A stretch of DNA of 64,000 bases from BJGV01 sp003230615. Lineage in GTDB: Bacteria; Pseudomonadota; Gammaproteobacteria; Burkholderiales; Nitrosomonadaceae. Each line of letters starts with the position of its first letter. Within the stretch, counting starts at the first letter, position 1. Shown piece by piece: positions 1-9,783 of this stretch. The stretch lies in contig OY760140.1 in the NCBI GenBank assembly GCA_963663215.1, positions 558,001 through 622,000 of the forward strand. The letters are read 5' to 3'. A program made the translations under genes and the position numbers. Below the pieces are notes generated by a model. That model was not told the DNA's origin. It made no database searches and saw nothing but the letters and a program-made list of their open reading frames with translations.

Positions 1-2
1 CT

Positions 3-1697
3 TTGCAATTGTCGGAAGCGGGATTTAAGGTTACGGTATTGTCTAAGGTATTTCCTACCCGCTCACATACTGTAGCTGCACAGGGAGGCATTGCTGCATC
101 TCTTGGTAATGTTACTGAGGACAATTGGCATTGGCATATGTATGACACGGTGAAAGGCTCTGATTATCTTGGTGATCAGGATGCCATAGAGTTTATGTGT
201 CGTCAGGCCAGTGAAGTCGTATATGAACTAGAGCATTTTGGAATGCCGTTCGATCGTTTGGAGAATGGAAAAATTTACCAGCGTCCCTTTGGTGGTCAAT
301 CCCAAAATTTTGGCGGGGCACAAGCGACACGTTCCTGTGCAGCCGCAGATCGAACTGGACATGCTTTACTGCACACACTATATCAACGCAACGTGCGTGC
401 CAATACCCAGTTTTTTATTGAATGGATGGGGTTAGATTTGATTCGTGATGAACAGGGTGCTGTGCTTGGCGTGACGGCGCTCGAAATGGAAACTGGAGAA
501 GTGATGGCATTACAAGCCAGAGCCGTGCTGTTAGCTACCGGTGGGGGTGGGCGCGTGTTCCAAGCTAGTACTAATGCTTTTATCAATACTGGTGATGGTC
601 TTGGTATGGCAGCGCGTAGTGGTATTCCTTTGGAGGATATGGAATTTTGGCAGTTTCATCCTACCGGTGTGTATGGAGCAGGGGTACTTATCAGTGAAGC
701 TGTACGCGGTGAAGGCGGATATTTGTTGAATAAGGATGGCGAACGTTTTATGGAACGCTATGCACCCAATGCCAAGGATCTGGCTAGTCGTGACGTAGTT
801 TCTCGCGCCCTGACCATGGAGATTAAAGAGGGCCGTGGCTGTGGAAATAATGCTGACCATCTAATGCTGAAGCTAAATCATCTTGATGCAAATATAATAA
901 ATATGCGACTACCAGGTATTCGTGAAATTGCTATCAAGTTCGCGCAGGTGGATCCGATCAAAGAACCGATTCCGGTCGTGCCCACTGCGCATTACATGAT
1001 GGGTGGCATTCCCACAAATCTTTATGGACAGGTTGTTGTTCCATATAAAACTGGGCCTGAAGAAGTAGTACAGGGCTTGTACGCGGTGGGCGAATGTGCC
1101 TGTATATCAGTGCATGGGGCGAATCGCCTAGGCACTAATTCTCTACTTGATATACTTGTATTCGGACGAGCTGCTGGTAGCCAGATTATAGAAGACTTGA
1201 AAAAAATCCCCCATCATAAACAATTGCCTACAAGTGCCACAGATAAGTCACTTGCACGACTAGCTCGTTTAGACAGCCAGAAGGATGGTGAGAGTGTAGC
1301 TCAAGTCGCTGATGTGTTGCGTAAGACCATGCAGGCACATTGCGGTGTGTTTCGTTTTGCTGATATGTTGAAAGAGGGTGTGACAAAAATTAGCAAGCTT
1401 GTAGAACAGGCTGATCATACCGAAATTAGGGATAAAAGCAGGGTATTTAATACAGCACGAGTAGAAGCACTGGAACTTACCAATCTGGCGGAGGTTGCAC
1501 TTGCTACCATGGTATCGGCAGAAGCTCGTAAAGAGAGTCGTGGCGCTCATGCTCGTGACGATTTTTCCATACGAGATGACGACAAGTGGCTTAAGCATAC
1601 TTTGTATTTCAGTGAGGGCAGACGGCTAGATTACAAGCCAGTGAGGCTAAAGCCATTGACCGTAGAATCATTTCCGCCTAAGGCAAGGACTTACTAA
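3..1697 (+). CDS. sdhA: Succinate dehydrogenase flavoprotein subunit (5' truncated by window edge)
   Basis: Catalytic FAD subunit of complex II, oxidising succinate to fumarate on the cytoplasmic face of the membrane. The window begins inside the gene, so roughly the first 25 residues (the start of the FAD-binding fold) are missing. Visible motifs are RSHTVAAQGG, whose His carries covalent FAD, QFHPTG, the active-site stretch around ASRDVVSRAL, HYMMGG, and HGANRLGTNSLLD near the end of the FAD domain. The C-terminus PPKARTY is typical of the family. It is the first visible gene of a sdhA-sdhB-sdhE-gltA-sucA-sucB-lpd run; sdhC and sdhD presumably lie just upstream, outside the window. Confidence 0.97.
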   Translation: MQLSEAGFKVTVLSKVFPTRSHTVAAQGGIAASLGNVTEDNWHWHMYDTVKGSDYLGDQDAIEFMCRQASEVVYELEHFGMPFDRLENGKIYQRPFGGQSQNFGGAQATRSCAAADRTGHALLHTLYQRNVRANTQFFIEWMGLDLIRDEQGAVLGVTALEMETGEVMALQARAVLLATGGGGRVFQASTNAFINTGDGLGMAARSGIPLEDMEFWQFHPTGVYGAGVLISEAVRGEGGYLLNKDGERFMERYAPNAKDLASRDVVSRALTMEIKEGRGCGNNADHLMLKLNHLDANIINMRLPGIREIAIKFAQVDPIKEPIPVVPTAHYMMGGIPTNLYGQVVVPYKTGPEEVVQGLYAVGECACISVHGANRLGTNSLLDILVFGRAAGSQIIEDLKKIPHHKQLPTSATDKSLARLARLDSQKDGESVAQVADVLRKTMQAHCGVFRFADMLKEGVTKISKLVEQADHTEIRDKSRVFNTARVEALELTNLAEVALATMVSAEARKESRGAHARDDFSIRDDDKWLKHTLYFSEGRRLDYKPVRLKPLTVESFPPKARTY

Positions 1698-1796
1698 GAC
1701 GAGTGATAAACGATGAAACATGAAAGAGGGTAGGTTATTTGTTCTACTTTACCATCCCTAGATTATTTTTTAAAATTTATTAATTTTGGAGAAAAT

Positions 1797-2492
1797 ATGC
1801 GTTTTTCAATTTATCGCTACGATCCTGATAAGGACGAAAAGCCGTATATGCAAGAATACGACATAGTGCTGGAACCAGAAGATAAAATGTTGCTTGATGC
1901 GTTAATACGTATCAAGGTTGTCGATGATAGTTTGAGTTTGCGACGTTCTTGTCGGGAAGGGGTATGTGGGTCAGACGGAATGAATATAAATGGCCGCAAT
2001 GGATTGGCCTGCATTACACCAATTTCCGAATTAAAAGAACCAGTAGAATTGCGACCACTTCCAGGATTACCCGTAATAAGAGATCTGATCGTGGACATGA
2101 CCCAATTTTTTAAGCAGTATCACTCAATTAAGCCTTATCTCATCAATAACGATCCACCGCCGGAAACAGAACGATTACAATCTCCTGAAGAAAGAGCAGA
2201 GCTCGATGGTTTATATGAATGCGTCCTGTGCGCATGTTGTTCCACAGCATGTCCTTCGTTCTGGTGGAACCCTGACAAATATGTTGGCCCTGCGGCATTG
2301 TTGCAAGCATATCGCTTTCTTGCCGACAATCGTGACCAAGCCACTGCTGAGAGGTTGGACAATCTTGAGGATCCGTACCGCCTGTTTCGCTGTCATTCCA
2401 TTATGAACTGTGTGGATACATGCCCTAAGGGGTTAAATCCAACCAAAGCTATCAACAAGATTAAGGGCATGATGGTGAAAAGGACCGTATGA
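1797..2492 (+). CDS. sdhB: Succinate dehydrogenase iron-sulfur subunit
   Basis: Electron-transfer subunit of complex II, 231 residues, the usual length. The N-terminal ferredoxin domain holds the 2Fe-2S ligands in SCREGVCGSDGMN (Cys52, Cys57, Asp60, later Cys72); Asp in the third position matches the E. coli protein. The C-terminal domain has CVLCACCSTACPS for the 4Fe-4S cluster and CHSIMNCVDTCPKG for the 3Fe-4S cluster. The start is preceded by TTGGAGAAAAT, a good ribosome binding site. The stop overlaps the start of the next gene (sdhE) by four bases, which implies translational coupling. Confidence 0.98.
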   Translation: MRFSIYRYDPDKDEKPYMQEYDIVLEPEDKMLLDALIRIKVVDDSLSLRRSCREGVCGSDGMNINGRNGLACITPISELKEPVELRPLPGLPVIRDLIVDMTQFFKQYHSIKPYLINNDPPPETERLQSPEERAELDGLYECVLCACCSTACPSFWWNPDKYVGPAALLQAYRFLADNRDQATAERLDNLEDPYRLFRCHSIMNCVDTCPKGLNPTKAINKIKGMMVKRTV

Positions 2493-2722
2493 AAGAATTA
2501 GACCGCGTTCGCTGGCGCTGCAGGCGGGGTATGCTAGAACTGGATATTGTATTACAACGGTTTGTGGACAAACACTATACGCAACTGAATGAGACTGAAT
2601 TACAGCAGTTTGACACATTACTGAACCTTCCTGACAATGACTTGTGGGATATGATTACTGCAAAGAAAGAAATGGGCGACATAAAGCTGCAGCCCATGCT
2701 GCGGCTTTTACAAATAGATTAG
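2489..2722 (+). CDS. sdhE: FAD assembly factor SdhE
   Basis: Small protein (77 aa) of the SdhE/YgfY/Sdh5 family, which promotes covalent attachment of FAD to SdhA. The family signature RGxxE appears as RRGMLELD near residue 11-18, within a short all-helical fold. The start codon overlaps the sdhB stop (ATGA), so it is translated together with its client complex. Its place directly behind sdhB is a common proteobacterial arrangement. The function is assigned from family and context and fits both well. Confidence 0.93.
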   Translation: MKELDRVRWRCRRGMLELDIVLQRFVDKHYTQLNETELQQFDTLLNLPDNDLWDMITAKKEMGDIKLQPMLRLLQID

Positions 2723-2771
2723 CCCAATTACGGTAGCTTTACCGCTAATTATAAAACCAGTGGAGAAAAAT

Positions 2772-4073
2772 ATGGAGCAAAAAAGGACAGCTAAATTTAA
2801 TTTGGAAAATAGTGATCAGCCCACTGAATTTCCAATCTTATCTGGGAGTATGGGGCCGGATGTGATAGACATTCGTACTTTACATGCGAAGAGCGGTATG
2901 TTTACTTATGATCCAGGCTTCCTTTCTACAGCTAGCAGCAGCTCTGAAATAACCTTTATTGATGGAGATAAAGGCATATTGCTTTATCGAGGCTATCCGA
3001 TCGAGCAGTTGGCTGAACACTGTGATTTTATGGAAGTGTGTTATTTATTGATAAAAGGCGAGCTGCCTACGGCAGACCAGAAGGGTATATTCGTAGAATC
3101 TATCAATGAACATGCGATGGTGCATGAGCAACTTGTACGATTCTATTCTGGATTTCGCCGTGATGCTCATCCGATGGCTGTGATGGTGGGAGTGGTTGGT
3201 GCTTTATCTGCATTTTATCACGAGGCTCTAGATATTTCAGATGCAACGCACCGTGAACTTTCAGCTTATCATTTGATCGCAAAGTTACCTAACATTACTG
3301 CAATGGCATATAAATATAACCTTGGGCACCCTTTCAATTATCCGCGTAACAGTCTCAGTTATGCGGAAAATTTCATGCACATGATGTTTGCCGTTCCTAC
3401 TGAAGAATATAAGCCCAACCCTGTGTTGGCACGGGCACTGGATCGCATCCTGATCCTACATGCCGACCACGAACAAAACGCTTCTACTTCTACAGTTCGC
3501 TTGGCTGGATCCAGTGGAGCCAATCCGTTTGCTTGTATCTCTGCAGGCATTGCCTGTCTGTGGGGGCCAGCGCATGGCGGGGCGAATGAAGCTTGCCTTA
3601 CTATGCTAGAAGAAATCAGGGATGATACACGCATAGGTAAGTATATTGATCGAGCCAAGGACTCTAAAGATGATTTTAGGTTGGTAGGTTTTGGCCACAG
3701 GGTGTATAAGAATTTTGACCCTCGTGCGAAACTGATGCGTGAAACCTGCCATGAGGTATTAAGTGAGCTGGGATTGGAGAATGATCGTATATTCAAGCTG
3801 GCATTGAAACTGGAGAGAATTGCGCTGGAAGATGAATACTTCGTTTCCAAGAAACTCTATCCTAATGTTGATTTCTATTCAGGTATTGTACAGCGTGCAC
3901 TCGGTATTCCATCTTCCATGTTCACTGCCATATTTGCTACTGCACGCACAGTAGGGTGGGTTGCTCAGTGGATTGAAATGATATCTGATACGCAACTTAA
4001 GATAGGTCGTCCACGTCAACTCTATACTGGTGTTTCAACGCGTGCAGTAGTGCCGATTGCACAACGTAAGTAG
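2772..4073 (+). CDS. gltA: Citrate synthase (type II)
   Basis: Condenses acetyl-CoA and oxaloacetate into citrate. About 433 residues, the length of the hexameric NADH-sensitive bacterial type. Catalytic His lies in ILHADHEQNAS, the second active-site His in GFGHRVYKNFDPRA, and the RAVVPIAQR C-terminus is typical. An in-frame GTG occurs 12 bases upstream, but the ATG at 2772 is preferred because GGAG sits at proper distance before it. It follows sdhE closely and precedes sucA, consistent with one TCA-cycle operon. Confidence 0.97.
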   Translation: MEQKRTAKFNLENSDQPTEFPILSGSMGPDVIDIRTLHAKSGMFTYDPGFLSTASSSSEITFIDGDKGILLYRGYPIEQLAEHCDFMEVCYLLIKGELPTADQKGIFVESINEHAMVHEQLVRFYSGFRRDAHPMAVMVGVVGALSAFYHEALDISDATHRELSAYHLIAKLPNITAMAYKYNLGHPFNYPRNSLSYAENFMHMMFAVPTEEYKPNPVLARALDRILILHADHEQNASTSTVRLAGSSGANPFACISAGIACLWGPAHGGANEACLTMLEEIRDDTRIGKYIDRAKDSKDDFRLVGFGHRVYKNFDPRAKLMRETCHEVLSELGLENDRIFKLALKLERIALEDEYFVSKKLYPNVDFYSGIVQRALGIPSSMFTAIFATARTVGWVAQWIEMISDTQLKIGRPRQLYTGVSTRAVVPIAQRK

Positions 4074-4113
4074 TTTGGGTCTATCACAAATAATTGAAGC
4101 AAGATTCGTGAAT

Positions 4114-6948
4114 ATGATGAAGCAATTGTTTAAGAGTTCAATGTTATATGGTGCGAATGCGCCGTTTATTGAGGAGCTTTACGAGGACTATTTGCAATGC
4201 GCAACTTCGGTATCTCTGGAATGGCGCGGATACTTTGATGGATTACAACAAGGGGAGGGGAGGAAAACACACGATATTCCACACGGCCCAGTAATTGAAT
4301 CATTCATTCGAATAGAAAAAGAACGTCGTAAAAACGGTCACACTATTTCACAAGTCATACACAATGTTTCTGAGGAACGTAAGCAAGTATCAGTGCTGCA
4401 GATTATCAATGCTTTTCGTTTTCTTGGTGTACGCCAAGCTAATCTTGATCCGCTTAAACGTCTGAAGAAACCATATATTCCAGGACTTGATCCATCATTC
4501 TATGGGTTGACTGAGGAGGATATGGGAACGGTATTTAATACGGGTTCGCTAGTCGGTCCGGAACTTGCACCACTACGAAAAATTTTGCAATTGCTTCAGC
4601 AAATCTACTGCGGGAGTATCGGGGTAGAGTACATGTACATGAGCGATACTGTGCAGAAACGCTGGATTCAGAGCCGCCTTGAAGGCACGCGAGCACAACC
4701 TACTTTCTCTGCTGAGTATAAGCGTCATATTCTGGAACGCCTGAGTGCGGCCGAGGGGTTAGAAAAATACTTGCATACTCGTTATGTTGGACAGAAACGT
4801 TTTTCCGGTGAGGGTGGCGAGAGTTTAATCCCATTGTTGGATAACTTATTGCAGCGTGCCGGTCGAATGGGTGTGCAAGAGGTAGTAATTGGCATGGCAC
4901 ATCGTGCGCGACTCAATGTGCTAGTAAACATCTTTGGCAAAATGCCATCAGACTTGTTCCAGGAATTTGAGGGTAAACATGCGCAGGAGCTAATTGCGGG
5001 AGATGTCAAGTATCATCAAGGATTTTCCTCTTCCATATCAACGCCAGGTGGAGTTATGCGAGCGACACTCGCATTTAATCCGTCACATCTTGAAATTATC
5101 AATCCTGTAGTAGAAGGCTCAGTACGTGCCCGGCAGCATGAGCTGTTAGACAAGCAGGGAAAAATGGTATTGCCAGTATTGCTGCACGGAGATGCTGCAT
5201 ATTCTGGTCAGGGCGTGGTGATGGAGTCGTTAAATCTGTCCCAGACTCGTGGCTATGGAACTGGCGGCACGGTACATGTCATTATCAATAACCAGATTGG
5301 TTTTACTACTTCTGATCCGCGCGATTCACGTTCTACACTTTATTGTACTGAGGTGTCGAAAATGGTTGAAGCGCCCATATTTCATGTCAATGGTGATGAT
5401 CCTGAGGCAGTAGCGATGGTTAGTGAGCTTGCGCTTGATTTTCGGATGCAGTTTCAGAAGGATGTGGTCATAGATATGGTTTGTTTTCGCCGTCTTGGCC
5501 ACAATGAACAGGATGACCCAATGGTGACGCAACCATTGATGTACAACATTATTGGTCAACATCCTGGTACACGTAAACTCTACGCTGACAAGCTAGAAAT
5601 TGAGGGCGTTATTAAGACTGGTGAAGCTGAAGATATTTTAATGAATTACCGCAATGACATGGATGCGGGTCGTAACCCTAATAAGACCATACGTTATGGT
5701 AGGAAGTCGTCACGTGCGGTAGACTGGGCGCCTTTCTTGAAGACAAGTAAGTGGAATCAGAAGGTGCAAACTGGTTTGTCGATGGCAAAATTGAAGCATC
5801 TGGCTAAACGTCTTACTGATATCCCTGATAACTTTAAGTTACATTCTCGAGTTAAAAAAATTATTGAGGACCGTCGATTGATGGGTGATGGAAAGTTATT
5901 TTTGGATTGGGGGATGGCTGAGAATCTGGCATATGCGGCGCTCTTGAGTGATGGGTATCCAGTGCGTATTTCAGGACAAGATTCCGGGCGTGGAACTTTT
6001 TTTCATCGCCATGCGGTGTTGCATAATCAGAGTTGGGAACAACAGGATGAAAGGACTTATCTCCCGCTTCGTCACATTGCACCAAAACAACCGAATTTCG
6101 GGATGATTGATTCAATGTTATCAGAGGAAGCAGTTCTAGCTTTTGAATATGGTTATACTACAGCCGAGCCTAATGAACTTGTAGTTTGGGAAGCACAGTT
6201 TGGTGACTTTGCTAATGGTGCTCAGGTTGTGATTGATCAGTTTATAGCATCTGGGGAAGCCAAGTGGGGACGGCTGTGTGGATTGGTAATGATGCTTCCA
6301 CATGGTTACGAGGGACAGGGCCCCGAGCACTCCTCAGCGCGACTTGAGCGTTATTTACAATTATGTGCCGAATACAATATTCAGGTTTGTGTGCCGTCTA
6401 ATCCAGCACAGATGTTTCACTTGTTACGGCGTCAAATGATTCGCCCGCTACGTAAACCACTCATAATCATGAGTCCAAAAAGTTTATTGCGTCGTAAAGA
6501 GTCAGTATCAAAGCTGGAAGAATTAGCCAATGGAAGCTTTTTGACTGTAATCCCAGAAGTAGAATACCTTGACCCAAAGAAAGTGCGGCGCATCATCGCT
6601 TGTAGTGGCAAAGTCTATTACGACCTGTTGGCTTACCGAAAAGAACAAAAAATTGTAGATATAGCGATTATCCGTATTGAACAGCTATATCCTTTTCCTC
6701 ATGATGACTTTCAAGCCGAGGTCGATCGTTATGATCAGGCCAATGATGTACTTTGGTGTCAGGAGGAGCCGGGAAACCAGGGCGCTTGGCATCGTATTCA
6801 GCATTATTTGCTGCGACATTTGGGACTTAATCAGATTCTTGGTTATGCGTTACGCCCATCTTCGGCATCACCTGCCGCAGGATATTTGGCAAAACATAAT
6901 TTTGAGCAGAATGAATTGGTCGTAGCAGCATTTCGCAAGAGAATTTGA
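4114..6948 (+). CDS. sucA: 2-Oxoglutarate dehydrogenase E1 component
   Basis: Thiamine-diphosphate-dependent E1 of the 2-oxoglutarate dehydrogenase complex, about 944 residues. The N-terminal segment YGANAPFIEELYEDYL is the short E2-binding motif of bacterial OdhA/SucA. ThDP-domain motifs include MAHRARLNVLVN, HGDAAYSGQGVV, and RRLGHNEQDDP. The transketolase-like C-terminal half contains LPHGYEGQGPEHSSAR. The frame is open back to 4057, inside gltA, but the conserved N-terminus begins at the ATG-ATG at 4114/4117, 40 bases after the gltA stop. No strong Shine-Dalgarno is visible there, so coupling to gltA is possible. Confidence 0.97.
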   Translation: MMKQLFKSSMLYGANAPFIEELYEDYLQCATSVSLEWRGYFDGLQQGEGRKTHDIPHGPVIESFIRIEKERRKNGHTISQVIHNVSEERKQVSVLQIINAFRFLGVRQANLDPLKRLKKPYIPGLDPSFYGLTEEDMGTVFNTGSLVGPELAPLRKILQLLQQIYCGSIGVEYMYMSDTVQKRWIQSRLEGTRAQPTFSAEYKRHILERLSAAEGLEKYLHTRYVGQKRFSGEGGESLIPLLDNLLQRAGRMGVQEVVIGMAHRARLNVLVNIFGKMPSDLFQEFEGKHAQELIAGDVKYHQGFSSSISTPGGVMRATLAFNPSHLEIINPVVEGSVRARQHELLDKQGKMVLPVLLHGDAAYSGQGVVMESLNLSQTRGYGTGGTVHVIINNQIGFTTSDPRDSRSTLYCTEVSKMVEAPIFHVNGDDPEAVAMVSELALDFRMQFQKDVVIDMVCFRRLGHNEQDDPMVTQPLMYNIIGQHPGTRKLYADKLEIEGVIKTGEAEDILMNYRNDMDAGRNPNKTIRYGRKSSRAVDWAPFLKTSKWNQKVQTGLSMAKLKHLAKRLTDIPDNFKLHSRVKKIIEDRRLMGDGKLFLDWGMAENLAYAALLSDGYPVRISGQDSGRGTFFHRHAVLHNQSWEQQDERTYLPLRHIAPKQPNFGMIDSMLSEEAVLAFEYGYTTAEPNELVVWEAQFGDFANGAQVVIDQFIASGEAKWGRLCGLVMMLPHGYEGQGPEHSSARLERYLQLCAEYNIQVCVPSNPAQMFHLLRRQMIRPLRKPLIIMSPKSLLRRKESVSKLEELANGSFLTVIPEVEYLDPKKVRRIIACSGKVYYDLLAYRKEQKIVDIAIIRIEQLYPFPHDDFQAEVDRYDQANDVLWCQEEPGNQGAWHRIQHYLLRHLGLNQILGYALRPSSASPAAGYLAKHNFEQNELVVAAFRKRI

Positions 6949-6963
6949 TCTAAAGGCAAAGTC

Positions 6964-8151
6964 ATGCTAGTCGAAGTTAAAGTTCCAGTATTATCCGAGT
7001 CGGTAGCAGAGGCTACCCTGGTCTCATGGCATAAAAAACAAGGCGAATTTGTTGAGCGTGACGAAAATTTGATAGATATTGAAACTGATAAAGTGGTACT
7101 AGAGTTGCCAGCACCGGCAACTGGTATGCTGGTAGAGATTATCAAGGGCGATGGGGCCACGGTGGTTAGCAGCGAGCTTATTGCTACTATAGACACTAAG
7201 GTTGCTGCCGTTTCTGCTCCTACTAAAAATATTGTATCGTCGAATAAAAAATCTATAGCTGTAGTTAAACCATCGATGCTTCCCGCAGCCAAAAGGATGG
7301 CGGCGGAGAAAAACATCAAAACTTCAGAAATCAGTGCAATCAGTGGTACAGGTCGGGGGGGGCGCATTACTAAGGAGGATGTTGTGGTTCACTTAAAATC
7401 CAAATCAACTCCAAGAACTTCCACAGATTCAGCACCCACATCAGTAGGAAATCGACCAGAGCAACGTGTAGCCATGTCCAGGTTACGTTTGCGTATAGCC
7501 GAGCGGATGGTGCAGTCACAATCCACTGCGGCAATACTTACAACTTTTAACGAAGTTAATATGCAGGCGATAATAGATTTTCGTGCTCGTAATAGGAATC
7601 AGTTTGAGAAAGAGCACGGAGTAAAGCTTGGCTTCACCTCATTTTTTGTTAAGGCAGTTGTAGAGGCATTGAAGAAGTTTCCTATTGTCAATGCTTCGGT
7701 GGATGGCAACGATATTATTTATCACGGTTATTACGATATAGGTATTGCGGTAGGGAGTCCGCGTGGGCTAGTGGTGCCAATTATCCGTGATGCTGATCGC
7801 CTGTCGCAGGCTGAAATCGAAAAACAAGTTGCTGATTTCAGCCTGCGTGCCCGAGAAGGTAAACTTACAATTGAAGAGTTAACAGGAGGTACCTTTTCTA
7901 TTACCAATGGTGGCGTATTTGGTTCGATGCTCTCTACCCCTATCATCAATCCACCACAAAGTGCGATTCTTGGAGTTCATGCCATTAAGGAGCGTCCGGT
8001 GGCCGAGAATGGCCAAGTGGTCATTCGTCCAATTAATTTCTTAGCATTATCATATGATCATCGCATTATTGATGGACGTGAAGCAGTGCTTTCTCTGGTA
8101 GCTATGAAAGAGTCGCTTGAAAACCAGATGAGCCCATTACTAGAAACCTAG
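6964..8151 (+). CDS. sucB: Dihydrolipoyllysine succinyltransferase (E2 of 2-oxoglutarate dehydrogenase)
   Basis: E2 core of the 2-oxoglutarate dehydrogenase complex, 395 residues. One N-terminal lipoyl domain carries the lipoylated Lys43 in ETDKVVLELP. A linker leads to the E3/E1-binding domain (roughly 100-140, SGTGRGGRITKEDV), then the catalytic acyltransferase domain with SYDHRIIDGREAV holding the catalytic His. A single lipoyl domain and the NASVDGND stretch favour succinyltransferase over acetyltransferase, as does the position 15 bases after sucA. Confidence 0.96.
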   Translation: MLVEVKVPVLSESVAEATLVSWHKKQGEFVERDENLIDIETDKVVLELPAPATGMLVEIIKGDGATVVSSELIATIDTKVAAVSAPTKNIVSSNKKSIAVVKPSMLPAAKRMAAEKNIKTSEISAISGTGRGGRITKEDVVVHLKSKSTPRTSTDSAPTSVGNRPEQRVAMSRLRLRIAERMVQSQSTAAILTTFNEVNMQAIIDFRARNRNQFEKEHGVKLGFTSFFVKAVVEALKKFPIVNASVDGNDIIYHGYYDIGIAVGSPRGLVVPIIRDADRLSQAEIEKQVADFSLRAREGKLTIEELTGGTFSITNGGVFGSMLSTPIINPPQSAILGVHAIKERPVAENGQVVIRPINFLALSYDHRIIDGREAVLSLVAMKESLENQMSPLLET

Positions 8152-8238
8152 AGAATAATACTTAATATTATTCATTATAAAACAGTGGATTATATTCTCT
8201 AATTTAGATTTAGCATTATATTATTTACAATATAGAAA

Positions 8239-9699
8239 ATGTCTCAATCTTTTGATGTGGCAGTAATTGGTGCCGGACCCGGAGGCTATGTGGCTGCAAT
8301 CCGATGTGCCCAATTGGGGCTTAATACCGTTTGTATCGACGAGTGGAAGAATCTGCAGGGCAAAGCAAGTCTTGGTGGTACCTGTCTCAATGTAGGTTGT
8401 ATTCCTTCCAAGGCATTGCTGGAATCTTCTGAGAATTATGAGCGTGTTGCACATAAATACTCAGGGCATGGGATCAAGGTCGAAGGTTTGTCGGTAGATA
8501 TTCCCATGATGCTTTCCCGTAAGGACAAGATTGTTACAGCATTCACCAGTGGAATCGCCATGTTGTTTAAGAAAAATAAAGTTAGCTCAATTCATGGGCG
8601 AGGAACATTAGTTAAGGATAAAGATGACAAAAAGCCTTGGAAAGTTAAGGTAAAGAGTGGAGACGAAGAAGAAACTATTGAAGCAAAATATATCATCATC
8701 GCCACAGGTTCAACACCGCGCCAGTTACCATTTGTAGCAGTGGACAATGAACGTGTATTAGATAATGAAGGCGCGCTAGCATTGGTCGAAGTGCCTAAGC
8801 GGCTAGGTATTATTGGTGCAGGGGTGGTTGGTTTAGAAATGGCTAGCGTTTGGCGAAGACTCGGGTCAGAGGTCACTATTCTTGAGGCGTTGCCGGAGTT
8901 TCTCTCAGTGGTCGATGAACAAGTAGCAAAAGAAGCACATAAGATTTTTACTAGGGAATTAGGGTTAGAAATACTAACCGGTATTAAACTTATCGAGATT
9001 AAAACTGGAAAGAAAACCGTTATAGTGAAATACCTTGACGCTCAAGCTAGAGCGAAAAAGCTAGAAGTGGATAAGTTGATTGTATCGGTTGGCCGAGTTC
9101 CAAATACTGTTGAATTGGGAGCAGAAAATGTTGGCCTCAGAATAGATGATGGTGGCCACATAGGAGTAGATGGCCATTGTCGTACCAATCTGCCAAATGT
9201 GTATGCCGTTGGTGATGTTGTGCGCGGGCCAATGTTGGCACATAAGGCTTCAGAAGAGGGTATAGCGGTAGCAGAGTCAATATTCGCAAATGTAGAAGGT
9301 CAAGTAAGAGAGCTTACAAAGCTAAATCTCGATATTATTCCTTGGGTGATCTACACATCACCAGAGATAGCTTGGGTGGGCAAGACGGAGCAAGAATTAA
9401 AAACTGCAGGAATTAAGTATAAAGCGGGGCAGTTTCCTTTTATGGCAAATGGACGCGCAAGAGCATTAGGTGAGACAAGTGGTTTTGTCAAAGTCCTTGC
9501 AGATGCTAATACTGATCGTATCCTCGGTGTTCACATGATTGGTCCCTATGTTTCCGAGATGATCCCTGAAGCTGTGATGGCAATGGAATTTGCCGCTAGC
9601 AGCGAAGACATTGCTCGTATTGTACACGCTCATCCTTCTTTGTCCGAAGTACTACACGAGGCGGCATTAGGTGTAGACAAGCGAGCACTGCATATTTGA
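8239..9699 (+). CDS. lpd: Dihydrolipoyl dehydrogenase (E3)
   Basis: FAD-dependent E3 that reoxidises dihydrolipoyl groups with NAD+, 486 residues. It has the N-terminal FAD motif GAGPGGYVAAIRCAQLG, the redox-active disulfide in GGTCLNVGCIPSKALL, a second Rossmann motif GIIGAGVVGLEMASVWRRLG for NAD, and the C-terminal dimerisation helix with catalytic His in HAHPSLSEVLHEAA. It is the last gene of the TCA operon and is separated from sucB by 87 AT-rich bases. It converges on the - strand tyrA operon. Confidence 0.97.
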   Translation: MSQSFDVAVIGAGPGGYVAAIRCAQLGLNTVCIDEWKNLQGKASLGGTCLNVGCIPSKALLESSENYERVAHKYSGHGIKVEGLSVDIPMMLSRKDKIVTAFTSGIAMLFKKNKVSSIHGRGTLVKDKDDKKPWKVKVKSGDEEETIEAKYIIIATGSTPRQLPFVAVDNERVLDNEGALALVEVPKRLGIIGAGVVGLEMASVWRRLGSEVTILEALPEFLSVVDEQVAKEAHKIFTRELGLEILTGIKLIEIKTGKKTVIVKYLDAQARAKKLEVDKLIVSVGRVPNTVELGAENVGLRIDDGGHIGVDGHCRTNLPNVYAVGDVVRGPMLAHKASEEGIAVAESIFANVEGQVRELTKLNLDIIPWVIYTSPEIAWVGKTEQELKTAGIKYKAGQFPFMANGRARALGETSGFVKVLADANTDRILGVHMIGPYVSEMIPEAVMAMEFAASSEDIARIVHAHPSLSEVLHEAALGVDKRALHI

Positions 9700-9783
9700 A
9701 ATTACAATAATGGGAAGAATCGTACCTTCTCTTTGGTGCTAATTAAAAAACTCGCGCAATTTAAATTAGCCTAAATCCATGGC

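Noticed and set aside
8152..8238. Possible hairpin AGAGAATA ... TATTCTCT between sucB and lpd
   Set aside because: Weak A/T pairing with a long loop; more likely plain AT-rich spacer, and lpd is expected to be co-transcribed.
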